Shown one piece after another: positions 48,206-60,360 of a stretch of DNA of 64,000 bases; the stretch's first letter is position 1; each line of letters begins with the position of its first letter. Source of the stretch: Rotaria sordida (lineage: Eukaryota; Rotifera; Eurotatoria; Philodinida; Philodinidae); assembly GCA_905250125.1 (NCBI GenBank), contig CAJNOL010001125.1, positions 9,516 through 73,515 of the forward strand, in the 5' to 3' direction. The notes under the pieces are model-generated. The model worked only from the letters and a program-made list of their open reading frames with translations, ran no database searches and was not told where the DNA came from. Position numbers and translations under genes: made by a program.

Positions 48206-48223
48206 TTCCCCCTTGAGGGTATT

Positions 48224-50272
48224 ACTTATTTATTCAATCTGACAATTAATTAATAACATATATTAATTATATATTATATTGTTATTGTTATTTTTCAACG
48301 TAATATACCATAACGTTATAAATAATATAATTAAATAAATTATTCTAAGAACATCCTAGAATATATTCATATAATATACCAGACCAATTTCATTATTATA
48401 TTGATGATCGAAATAAATGAGAAAGATATATTAAAATAAGGTAACGAATTCCTAGTTTAATCGAAGAGATGAACTAATTCAATTTGCTCTTTATCATTAT
48501 AATATTAAAGCCAGTATATCAAGAGAAAATATACTCTAGACGTTTTTTTCTTCTAATTAAAGGTGAGTGATAGTAGAGGATCTATTCATACTCTTTACTT
48601 GCAATAAGTTAAAATTTCTCAACGTTTGATAAATGTTTCAATAGAATAAACAAAATAATTGGAATCGAATTAAAACGTTTTCATATAATCTTCAATATAT
48701 AATGAAAAGGATAATCTCAATCTACCAAATATGAATTAAACCAAACCTAAAAGGTAAATTTTTTGTTCTATAGCGTAATCAACAATTTATCAATGAATGT
48801 TGTAGTTTAGTTTAAGATAGATTATTCTATAAATAATATTTGAATAAGATATATTTATTAGAGTTTAATAGAATATTTATATGAATAAAACATGAAAGTT
48901 GGACATTATCAATTAATAATATATATATATATATGAACTTACATTAAACAATAGATGTTATCTGTAATTACATTGAATTAATCGAGATTTTCTTAAATAT
49001 AAGATAAAGTCTATCTAATCATTGTATATGTTCTAAAAAAAAAATTCTTTTAACTTTAATGTAATATTGAATATATTTGTATATGTTGATAATGAATAAT
49101 TGTTGATAAAAAAATAAAAGATTTATATCCAGATCGATGTTCAAATGTCATTTCAGTTGAATTTCTTCTATAATATAGTCGACAATGCATTTAATAAAAA
49201 TGTTCGTAGATGATGAAACTATTGACAACAGCAGAGAAAAAGAAACACGATAAAATTCTCATGTTTTTAGAATCTTGACACCAGTTAATTCGAGTTGTTT
49301 AGAACTCATTTTCCTCTTCTGAAATTATTTTCTTATGAATAAATTGACTTATTCTGACAGAATATACTTTATCATAAATGAAAAAAATAACCTGAAAATG
49401 ATATTAAATAAAAATTATTATAATAAACTACTCTTTTTTTTTTATATCTCAACGAATATTATTTGAAAATTGTCTCACTATAAGGATAAGTCAATTAAAT
49501 AGTCCATAAACAAAACAAAAAAATAGTATAACTAAAGGACATCAATCACATCAGTAGAAATATAGGATATATTTTCTTTTTTTTTTAATGTGGGACACAA
49601 TTAATATCGTTTTGTGGTATAAGAAATAATAATGTCAAAACTCGGTTATATAGTTGACTGAAATTCAAAACTATATCTAACAAATCATTTGTTTTTTTTT
49701 TTTTCATATAATAAGAGCATGTCATTAATGAAGATATACAAATATCGATAATATAGTTCGGGATAATTAACTTAAGTAATTCATAGATATTATTGATATT
49801 CGATTATCTATTCGTTTTATTCAACAATGAGCAAAAATTTTCATTACAGTTCCAACTGAGAAATCTTTCCAAAATCTATCCATCGATATATATTATTTAG
49901 ATTATAAACAGTCTAGAACCTAATAAATGATGTAGATCCACTCTGTCAACCTGTCATCTTAATTCCAATTAATGATGGTTTACTAGAACAAAAAAACATT
50001 AGAAAAGACTTTATATATAAATAGTATAAAGTGTTATTTCAATCTAATTTAAATATAATCGATTTCATTTTTAACTTTGCCTTGATTATTAACAATATAG
50101 ACGATAACATTTTCTTTTTCATCAATTCATCTGTTGATGTAAGAAAGGCTTGTCAAGTATGAAGATAGACTAACAAAACAAAACTTCGCTAAAACACAAA
50201 AAAAAAGAACACAACTTTATACTATTTCCTATTTTTTCGGGGTCAATATTCTTTTCATACGAGAGAGTGACA
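48224..50272. other. AT-rich, no gene recognised
   Basis: About 2 kb of AT-rich sequence with (TA)n and T-runs; I see no exon, tRNA or bounded element. Confidence 0.5.
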
Positions 50273-50430
50273 TTATCAAGGGGATAAGTGACGCACCATC
50301 GCACCGAATTTCGCTCATAGATGCTGAAATAGTGCTGAGAAGGTGCCACGGTGCTGAGAAAGGGCTGAGATGCTGAGATGATGCTGAAAGGTGCAGAGAA
50401 GGTGCCGAAAAAGTGCTTTGGTGTCCATAC
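50273..50430. repeat. GTGCTGAGAAGG degenerate repeat
   Basis: Short units of GTGCTGAGAAGGTGCCAC type, starting after ATCAAGGGGATAAGTG. The start resembles the CAAGGGG termini of the hAT-like elements, but no partner end was found. Confidence 0.5.
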
Positions 50431-50472
50431 AGTTTTAGAAAAAAAAAGATAGGATATCAGGTTATAACTACA

Positions 50473-51992
50473 AGTCAGTCATACTATTATAATCCGACTA
50501 GCGAGAAGCCGCGCATATTGCACGGCTAGTTTCTCCTTTAAAGTATCACTTCAGACATTTAACTTTTCATCACATAATAGACATAAAGATACACGATATT
50601 ATCTATATAGGTCAAAGCCTTACGGCCTCATACTCGTATCTAGCACATATTTTTATAGTTCATGTACCCTTATACCCTTATATCCCTTGTATCACTTGTA
50701 GCCCTATCGCTTTAGTCTCTTACACCCTTCAGGACCTATGGGTACCATATAGGACGGCCCTTGAGGATCCATGGGTGCCCTCATATAATAGCCCTTGAGG
50801 GCCTATGTATACCCTCATATAATAGCCCTTGACCACCTTAGGAGTACATCCATAGGATAGTCCGTGAGGACCTAGGAGTACTTCTATATAATAGGCTTTG
50901 AGGACCTATGGGTACCTTCATGTAATAGCCCTTGGCGCCTTCCCCTTATAGCCTTATTGGATCATTAACCCTTGACCTTGACCTTTGACCCGGCACAGAT
51001 ACACACTGAACATAATATATATAGGATTATTTTCGATAAAAGTACGGGTTAGGAGTGGCATATTTACTTTACTTTGTAGTTACGTAAATACAGTAAAGTA
51101 ACAACCGTATTTGCTTTGTTACTAGTCACTATGTAACTACTGTAGTTAACGTAGTTACTAAGTTCCAAGTAACCACTGTCAGTTTAGAAAGTGATCGATC
51201 TTGGTTGGAAGTTTAATAACTTATTCTAAGTTCCCACGTCCTATTATATGAAAGTATCCATGGATTGTTAAGTCCTATTATACGGAAGTACCCATGGACC
51301 GTTCAAGTCCTATTATATAAAGGTAGCCATAGGTCAGGAGAGGGATGTAACAATGGTAACACTTCCAATACGAATATGATTTGGTAAAGGTAGTTTGCAA
51401 AGGAAAATCAAAGTTGAGAATTTGGAAAAGCTAATAAAAGATTCGACTTTCTCGATCCCGATAAACTTTGATCGAGCTTTATAAAAAGGTCTATTTTCGA
51501 GAAAAAAACATTTTCGTTGACGAAAAATTGAAGAGCTTGAAATTAGTCTTTGAAAATTTGACGTTTTTCATTTGTTCGTCAATAAAAGACTTTTTCCAAA
51601 AAGAACGGTCCTATATTAGATTTTAAAAAGGGTTTCTCGGATCGAACAATCCGAATATACGATTAGTTTTTCGAAACTTTCATCTTTGATTTTCCTTGTC
51701 AAACTACCGATATCAATATCAACAACACCAAATGGTATTACTATTGGAAATATTAACATTGATGCATCCCTCTCCTCACCTACAGGTACCTTCATATAAT
51801 AGAGGTTGACGAGCCATGAGTAAGTTATAAAACTTTCAGCCAAAATCGTTAACTTACTAAATTGATAGTAGTTAGTAGGGAAAAGTAAAAAGCGGTAGTT
51901 ACTTTACTGTATTTACATAACTAGAAAGCAAGGTAAATATGCCACTTCTAAGCCGTAGTTTTATCGAAAAGAATTGGATTATAATAGTCTGA
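50473..51992. mobile_element. Inverted-repeat element with a ~45-bp internal array
   Basis: Outer inverted words GTCAGTCATACTATTATAAT (50473) and ATTATAATAGTCTGAC (ending 51992) enclose a second inverted pair: TTAGGAGTGGCATATTTACT near 51050 against the complement near 51935. Between 50700 and 50960 there are units of CCTATGGGTACCCTCATATA with TAGCCCTTGAGG; related words recur inverted at 51220-51330. No transposase frame or target duplication recognised. Confidence 0.5.
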
Positions 51993-54990
51993 CTCCCTCG
52001 TTATTGTAACCTCGTTTCCTATCGTTTTTGTTTTTTGAAAACTCTATGGATCCCACTATTAAGTTCCATCATCAATGGGTGATGAAATGGTGATGAGGTG
52101 GTGGGGATGAGTCAAAGATGAAATATGACCTTGATAGATGTGTGATTATTTATAAGATATTTAATAAAACTATGATTGTCCTCAATCTATTTCGAATATT
52201 TTTTTTTTGATAAGGGTAGACTAGAAGAAAAAGTGAACTAAATTTAAAGAATAAATAGTCGATAGTGGTAGTTGACCAATATAAATAGATATAAGGTGGT
52301 GTTGAGTTCTACTTCGAAGAATAAATGATAAACTCGAAATATGATTGGTTATAATGTACGAGAAGAAAAGATCTTATATTTGTTAGATATATATTGGTAA
52401 CTAGATTCGGAATGAGTTATTCGATAATTATAGAAATCGAACGTTATTGGATTTGCTTTCCTATTGTTAATTTGTTAAATAGTATAGTCTTTTATTGTGT
52501 CATGTATTGGATAAAAAGTTATTCTGTTTTCTATGAAAGTACGGTAGATAAAACAAATAATATAGTTAACAAAATATTTTGTTCGACATGTTTCGTTTAA
52601 CCAAATATCTGATTAGTTATGAACTTCTAAACGAAATCTAATATAAATGAGTAAGATTTTTCTTCGAATTGAACTAAAATAGCCATTATAGATATCGAGA
52701 TTTATTTCGATAAGGCCGATCTATATAGAAATCTGTTATATATCTACAAGGGAATTTCTTTCTTTTTTTCTCAAGGTATCATATAGAACAATATTCTTTA
52801 TTAAAATGAAGATAATGAAAATATTGTTGATTTGAGATAATTATAAATTGATTCGATTTAAATAAATTGTTGGATATTAGTCTATAGTCAATATGAGAAT
52901 ATTTCATATTGAATTTGTGTAAAACTTCTAAAATGAAATAAATTATTTATTTGTTATTCGTTGTTTTCAGATAAAAGAAGAACTAATAATTAGTGTTACT
53001 CTTTATTGAATTGATTTTATTTAATTAAGGTTTGAATGTTGATTTGAGATAAGGTTAATAAGTAAATCTTTACTCAAAATATCTTCACAAAACGTTTCAT
53101 ATAAAAATAAAAGTTAAAATGATTTTATAATGAGATGAATATCATTTAAACTAAACATAGAAAACATCGATTATTACAATGAATTAATCGAAATTTATTT
53201 AATCATTGATTTGTTAACTAAACAATAATGAAACATAATATAGATTTTATTTGATAAAAAAAAAACAAAACCGATTAAAATATCTATCGAAATATTCTAT
53301 TCTATAATTATACTCAATAGAATAATTCAATTGACCTATCATCTTTTCATATTGAAACTCTCTTTAAATAATCTCTATAAGAATATAAATTAAATCGTTA
53401 CCTCTTCACGAGGGGTCGAACATATGGTGAAAATGTTTATGCCATTCCAAGATTAGTGAGGCAACGGTCGATTTTTGGATGATAAGACATAACGATTAAC
53501 AAATGAAACTATGAACTAGTTAAGACTAACATTTCTATATAGAATATATACATTATAAAAACGTTTTATTTCTAACTCATTCTCTCTAAGATCTTATAAA
53601 TAATGATCGAGATTAATAATAAAAATAATTCAACCAAAATATAATGCACGTTTATTACGAATTCGATCTCGATCAGTAAAACAAAATTTATTCTTAACTC
53701 CAATAGAATGATAAAGGTCTTCCTATATAAATATATAAAATATTTCCTAGGATATTTATTTAATAAATAAATATGAGTAGTTTTAGTACTCGATTTTTAT
53801 GTAAAGATAAAAGGTATTGTGATCATAATATTTAATAATAAGATAATCGAATATCCAATGGATATATAAGATTTATTTAATTATTTTCTTATATATGAAT
53901 ATGTGTACCTACAGATAATTCAATAATAAAATCTTCTGCTTATTTAAATATAACTCGTAAATATTCAATTGATAAATCAATAATATAATATGGAGTTTTT
54001 TTTTGTTGTATAACATAATGGAAATTGAATAGAAATTGAAAGAGAATAAATATTCAGTAGATATTATTTTAAATCTTAATAATTATCGTTGAATAATATT
54101 TCCGATATAAAACATATATCAGTTTGAAATGATAATAAACGTTTATATATAAGCTTCTTCTTGAAATTGTTTCGGTTGAGATAATCTACATTCACTCGCA
54201 CGTACATACACTTTTTCGCCATTGCATAAAAATTATACACTTCGCCTCTGTAATAGAAAAGAGGGCGTTCACTATCGATCTATTTTAGCACTTATATAGT
54301 ACAGACTTGAAGATAAAAAAAAGACTGCAAAATCAAAAATTCTTTTCTTCGATAATTTTAATTTCAACATAATATGTTTGAATTCCTATCACATATGATA
54401 AAAAATTTGAAATAAAATGAATACAAATCATCTTATATGAACAATCTTATTAAAATATATGATATTAAACTTGATTTCACGTGTGAATAAATGTGACAGT
54501 CAACATTTATTATTAGAAAATGATGATAAATCAAATCTTATCATTAAAAAAATAAAGAAAAAGAAATTATTTATTTTTCGAAATAAAATAATTTATTTCG
54601 ATCATCTTCCTTTACTTTCTGACAATGCATGTTTTCTTCATTTTCATTTTTTATTTTCAAAACAATAATAATAAATTAACTTTCCTAATAGAGGTTAATT
54701 GAAAATGTTTTAATAACTTTTATTTTGGTTCCTGAAAATTATTTAGTTTTTTTCATTAAATAAAAGCTAATTAATGATATTTTTTTAATTTTTCCAAAAC
54801 TTGTTTCATTCGAGAAAAATAAAATTATCTCTAATAGTAACAAAAAGAAGTAATTAAGGTTATTTTTCAAAAATTCTTCACACTGTTTTCGTTTTATTTT
54901 CCAATTTGCACTCGTTTTAAACAGCATAATATTAAACTGAACCATCTATATATTGTAGAGACAATATCTAGATATGCACATATGGCATGT
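51993..54990. other. AT-rich, no gene recognised
   Basis: About 3 kb of AT-rich sequence. Frames such as 52394-52600 and 54459-54668 are short and without motif. Confidence 0.45.
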
Positions 54991-55320
54991 AGAAAAAAGA
55001 CCGAAAGAAAAAAATGCCGAAACAAGAAACGTCCAAAAAAATGTAGAAAAAAATATTGAAACAAAAACGGTAGAAAAAAAATGTCCACACCCACACCACT
55101 TCCATGATTTCCAAAATTTTCGTAATTTCCTTTTGTAAGTCTGATCACTGCTGCATATATGAATAAACTTATCTGCATCTGAATAAACTCACTCATTGTA
55201 TGCTACCATTTTCGGCGTTTTTTTTTTTTTTTATTTTTTTTTTTGGTCTTTTTAGTATTGGACTTTTTTTTCGATTTTTTTCAACATTCTTTCTTTCGAG
55301 GTTCTTTCGGTCTTTTTTAT
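54991..55320. repeat. Foldback with AAAAAAGACCGAAAGAA ends
   Basis: The word AAAAAAGACCGAAAGAA near 54996 is inverted near 55300, and homopurine/homopyrimidine runs fill the arms. A C-rich telomere-like CCACACCCACACCAC lies at 55084-55098 in the interior. Phe-rich frames here are low complexity. Confidence 0.5.
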
Positions 55321-55917
55321 ACCATTCGCACTTATTTTTCGGGAGTTCTTCTTTTCTTGTATCTCGAGAAAATGAATTTTCTTTTTCAACATCGTGAGCA
55401 AATGTATCGATATTTCAAATTTGACACAATTTATGAACTTAAAAACGAAGTGTCTAAGAGTTTAAACGAAAAATAACTCCTTGTTTCATTCTAAAGACAG
55501 TTACCCATCTAATATTTGTCAAAAACTATTGTTCCATGTGAATTTTTGTTTCTGTCATTGACCATTATCAACACTAAGGAAAGAAGAAATTGAAAGAAAC
55601 AGCACGTGGACAGTTATATTAAGATATATTAAGACAAGAAAAATTCATTTATCTAGTCTGGTTCAACGGAGAAAGAAACAAATATCGAAAGACAAATTTG
55701 TTTCAGTATCACGATGGATAAAGTGATAGAATATAAACCAAAAGAAGAAAACTCATGAAGCTTATTGTTGAAAATAATTGAGATCAGAATTGAGCAATTC
55801 AGCTAAGAAAAAGACCAACTCATTTCAATTAATGAATTGAATGACTTGAACTGGAAACATGTTACGGCATTAAAGGATTCCGAGTTGAGATTAATTGACA
55901 AAACATTTTAGACCCAA
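55321..55917. other. Intergenic, no gene recognised
   Basis: No supported feature. Confidence 0.4.
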
Positions 55918-56258
55918 CAATGTGTAAAATAATTATTCGAACACTATGACACATTTCTCGCGAAGAAAATTTCACAATGAAGAAAGAACATTCGTCTTAC
56001 ATTGATTATATCATTCGATAGATCGAAGTCTCTGCTATATTTCACACAAAACAATTTCTTCTAGAAAAGCTTTCCAAAAAATCTTTCAAAACTTTTTGAA
56101 AGGCTTTTGTAGAAGAAATCTTTTTTGTGTGAAATAAAGTACGGACTTCAGTCTATCGAATGGTATAGTCAAAGTCAGAGAAATATTCTTTTTTCATTGT
56201 GAAATTTCCTTCACGAGAAATGCATCAGAGGGTGTCTGAATAATTGTTTTACACACTG
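55918..56258. mobile_element. Tc1/mariner-like foldback MITE
   Basis: The whole 341 bp is one imperfect palindrome centred near 56088. Its ends CAATGTGTAAAATAATTATTC and the inverted GAATAATTGTTTTACACACT are typical of mariner-type termini; the right end is followed by TA. The left flank does not show a clear TA. No coding. Confidence 0.7.
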
Positions 56259-57264
56259 TATACAAGTTGAATTGAACTAAATTCGTTCATATTTTTTGCC
56301 AGCATTATCTGACGTTGAAATCTCAAATATGCTCGATCGTGTCAATCATTTCTTATTCCTATTATCAACTACCAATTCCAACAAAATTGCGCCAGTACGA
56401 TGAACTATACTATTTTACTGCTTTGATGATAATCATATCTCGTTAATGAAAATAGATAAAGAAATGAATGAAATTCTATTCGAGTATTATTCACTTTAGA
56501 TTGTCATATAACAGAAAACATTGTCTGAACAGCAAAGAGTTTTTTTTTCTTTCTATACGATTCAGCACTGAAACTAAAAAAATTTCAAAAAAAATTATCT
56601 AAAAAAGTGAATCAATTGATTTCTCAAGATGAATTTCTACTACTTTCTTATTTTAAGCCCTGTGCCATATTCTCAGTTGAACTAAGGATTAATTTTATTT
56701 TTAATTCAAAGATTTATTTTTTGTAATGAATTATTTTTTTTTGACTTAAATTGCACATCATTGACATATTCACATTGTCATCAAAACTTGGACAGAAAAG
56801 AGTTAAACATGGAATAGAACCTGATTGGTTCAAATCGATGAGGATAAGTTACATACACTTTTATATGTAGCGTGTGAATGTAGCTTATCTTGACCAATTG
56901 TTTCTAATCATAGTAGAAACGATTGGATAAAATTTAGAGACAATCATAAGAAGCAACATGAGTATTTCAGACGCTCAACATTATATGTAAATATGTTTAT
57001 ATATAAATTTTTTCTTCTTTCTCATAATTATTTATAAACTGTTATTTATCTTCATTTCTCTGGCATCAAGTTAATTGTATAAATTCTATAGATGGCCCTA
57101 GAATAAAGTGTTAACAGAATTCGCTTTTCTATATTCTGACTACGTTAAAATCTATCCTATTTCATTCTTTTCTTTTCTTTTCTGTTACTTCTCTTTTTTC
57201 TCTAAATTATAATGTGAACATAATTATGGCACAATAAAATCTGATATGTTAAAAAAAAAGGGTG
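56259..57264. other. Intergenic, no gene recognised
   Basis: AT-rich, no exon-like frame; ends at the 100-N gap. Confidence 0.4.
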
Positions 57265-57364
57265 NNNNNNNNNNNNNNNNNNNNNNNNNNNNNNNNNNNN
57301 NNNNNNNNNNNNNNNNNNNNNNNNNNNNNNNNNNNNNNNNNNNNNNNNNNNNNNNNNNNNNNNN
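57265..57364. other. Assembly gap, 100 N
   Basis: A run of exactly 100 N, a scaffold placeholder; true length unknown. Confidence 0.98.
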
Positions 57365-57585
57365 GAAAACAAAATAATAAGTTCATTAAGAAATAATTTT
57401 TATTTCAGACACAAAAGCAGATATTCGAGATATTTTTTAAATAGTGATATGACCAAGATAAAACAACTTCAAAAATATTGGCTTAATAACAGACGTAACA
57501 TATAATTATGTGATATTGATTAATTTTCACAAGAAAAATAGACGACACGATTAAACGAAAAACATAATAATGAATTAGTTTCTTA

Positions 57586-60360
57586 TTAAAGCCAAATACT
57601 CAGTTGATTGCGATAAGAAAATTCAATTTGAATCGTAGTTGAATCCTTTAGACGGTTAATCTTTGCTACAATTGCTTGTTTAATATTTTCTTTGACACAT
57701 GGTTTTAGTGTGAAATTACCATTTTTATTTATTTGTAATAATAATAATTCACAAAAATGACCTTTATCAACCAGTAACTCGCATACAAAATTAACCATTT
57801 GTTTTTCTCGTACTAATTCTTGTCCACTAAAACTAAGATAATGCACTTTGGGTATGATTCGATTGAATTGAATTGCATCGAAATGTGCACCATCTCTTCC
57901 AAGGGTAAGATGAACATGTTTAATCATTGGATATCTTCCAGAACAGTGAGAAAGATATTTCCATCTTACATGGAGATAGAAAAGATGAGGTGATAGATCC
58001 AGAATTAATTGTAATAGTGAATTGTGTACTGAACAATCGAGTGAAACATATGATAATTGAAATGTCAACGAACGAAGATAATAACATAGATTGATATCTG
58101 TTGGAGTTATGCCAATTTCTACTTGATTCTAAAAATTGAAAGGATACATAATCTAGTTATTTCTTGCATTTTTTTTTCAGTTTAAAACTTCTAGTATTAA
58201 AATGAAAACTAAATCCTATATATAAATAAACATTATTTATGACGAAATTGATATGCTCTCATGATCGATGACTTACATTTATGCCGAAAAAGTGGCAATG
58301 AAGTCTCTTAACGTTTCTCACTGTTTGAAGACTTTTAATTAATTGAATTTCATTGTTTGTCCATTGGCATAACCATTCCATGTTTTGACATATGAAGTTT
58401 TTTCGAATTGTTGTTGAATGACGAGTGAACAATTCATAGTTGTGTATGGTGCGCATATATTTCAATACATCAAAAGGAATAGAGTAGATAAAAAATGCAT
58501 CTTCAATAAAATCTAATAGAGATGAATAATTACTCTGTTGTACAATACGTTTATCCACATGAAATCCAACATTATTAAATGGCCATCCATTATTAAAATA
58601 TCTTTGAATCCATTCATGTTCATATTTAGTAGGAAATCGAAATAAAAATTGAAATTGATTTCGTTTAAGAGAAGGTAAATTTAAAGAACCAATTAATTGC
58701 TGAAAATATAATAAATTATCTAGGGCTAAATAAAAATTCCTATATTATTTTTTTTTATTTCAAATAGATAATAAATATTCAAGAATAGGGAGCATAAAAA
58801 GTATAGACTCGGATGCTTGAAAAATCCATCTTGACGAAGAAATATTCGAATAGTCCGTTCACGTCAGACTCTTTTTTTAAATTCTTTCTTTTATTAACAG
58901 AGAAAGAGTTTAATGACTCAAGAAAACGTGCCAAAAATTAGTGTCTAACTACATTGACAAAGCTGAACAAGAGAAAGTTCTATTATGCCCTGCATCTTGA
59001 TGCGCTCTTTATAATAAAAACACCGATATATTAACAGAACCTAAATCGAGAAGAATTGAAAAACTACTTATTTTTCGAATAATATACTTTAGAAAATTTC
59101 AAAGATTTTTTTAACAAAAGTCAGCTATCAATGAACAATTGTTCTCATTCACGATAGCAGAAAACAAGCTATCTCCTCATTTATGCATCTCAATTTTGAA
59201 CTTTCTGACAACAACTGTTTTTTCAAGCGGGAACTTTAATCATTATTATAGAAATGATTAATATTTGAAGGCCTTCTGGTCATAGTAGTTAGTTCATTGC
59301 ACTTACATTTATCAAATATATCAACCAATATAAGTGTTTCAAGAAGAGGAAAAGTGAGTGTGTTGAATAAAATCAAAAGATCCTTGAGCTGCATTTGACG
59401 TAGTACAAATGATCGAAATTTTGTTCCATCAGCATTAGCATAATGAAGATCCTTTTCGGATAAATGAATAGATTTTATAGGTTGTTTTTCTCTAGTTATT
59501 AAATCTTCCCGTGGCTGTTCGATAATTACATTCAAATGTTCAAGTAATGGTAAAGATTTGGGCGTTAAGAGAAGAATAAGCTCCGATGAATGTTGTAAAC
59601 TAATAGTCAAATTAACAGTGCGTATCCAACATAGTGAATGTTTTATATCGTATAAATCGTCATACTTCCAATCTTGATATGTATGTCCTATAAGTAGATT
59701 TATCAAGGTTAAGACTGATTATTGTTAATCAAAGAATTGAAACATAAAACTAATCAATTTTTGGTAAACTTTATCTAAAAGACAGTGTTTCGTGATGATT
59801 ATAGTTTTGACATACGCACCTCTAGTTACTTCTAATATCATAATTGGACATGAAATACGTTCTTTCACTAGGTTCGACAAAGCAGAATGATAAGTAGAAC
59901 GTGGTTGATCAAAAACAAGATGAAGATAATGGAGTTGTGGATGGAGAACTTTTATAAATTTGAGTTCATGAGATAATTTACCAATTTTTTTCATCGCTTC
60001 TGATAAAATGTATATTGTTCTTAAAGATGATAAATTCCAATTTGTGTTTGTTGCAATCCAACGATTAATTAATATTTCATAATCAAAATTATTTTCAAAA
60101 CAAATTGCATACGCATGAGAAACAAATTCTGCTTGCCATTGATAACCATGTGATTTTGTATCATGATTTTCAAGTAGTTGAATTATTTCAGGATAAGATA
60201 TGTCTTTCAAATCGATAGTATGACGAATCAGGTTCGAAGTCAATAGTTGATTTAAACGTTTATTGATACCAAAAAAAGTTCGCCAAGTATGTCGTGAAGA
60301 TAAATAACTGAAAATAATAAGCCATATTTCGTTTGGTAACGATTCAAACGTAAGAGTCAT
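57586..60360 (-). CDS. F-box protein, intact four-exon gene
   Basis: F-box proteins present substrates to SCF ubiquitin ligases. Four exons join without stop or shift: 60360-59820, 59687-59307, 58719-58277 and 58128-57586; all junctions are GT-AG and the sum is 1908 bp (635 residues). The F-box is at the N-terminus (FESLPNEIWLIIFSYL, residues about 5-45). The rest is a long array of leucine-rich-like segments (LHPQLHYLHLVFDQP, LTFPLLETLILVDIFDK, FNRIIPKVHYLSFSG). Start chosen at the only ATG giving the full F-box. Intron 2 is about 590 bp, the others under 150 bp. It belongs to the same broad family as the interrupted gene at 27478. Confidence 0.75.

Larger units (their letters stand above)
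39873..48215. mobile_element. hAT-like element A, host of nested insertions
   Basis: Ends CAAGGGGGAAACGGCGGATT at 39873 and the exact inverted copy ending at 48215, flanked by the 8-bp duplication AGGGTATT on both sides (39865-39872 and 48216-48223). An 8-bp duplication is the hallmark of the hAT superfamily. Subterminal arrays of GATTCCCAR 9-mers lie at about 39893-40075 and 48033-48205. Interior DNA is only about 0.5 kb on the left and 0.5 kb on the right once nested elements are removed; the minus strand there has an acidic coding-like stretch (47220-47430, ...EEVDSELGELEQDSQNTEMD) of unknown family. No transposase domain was recognised. Confidence 0.85.

Noticed and set aside
55200..55397. 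Phe-rich frame as a membrane protein
   Set aside because: Derived from T-runs of a foldback element; low complexity and overlapping frames.
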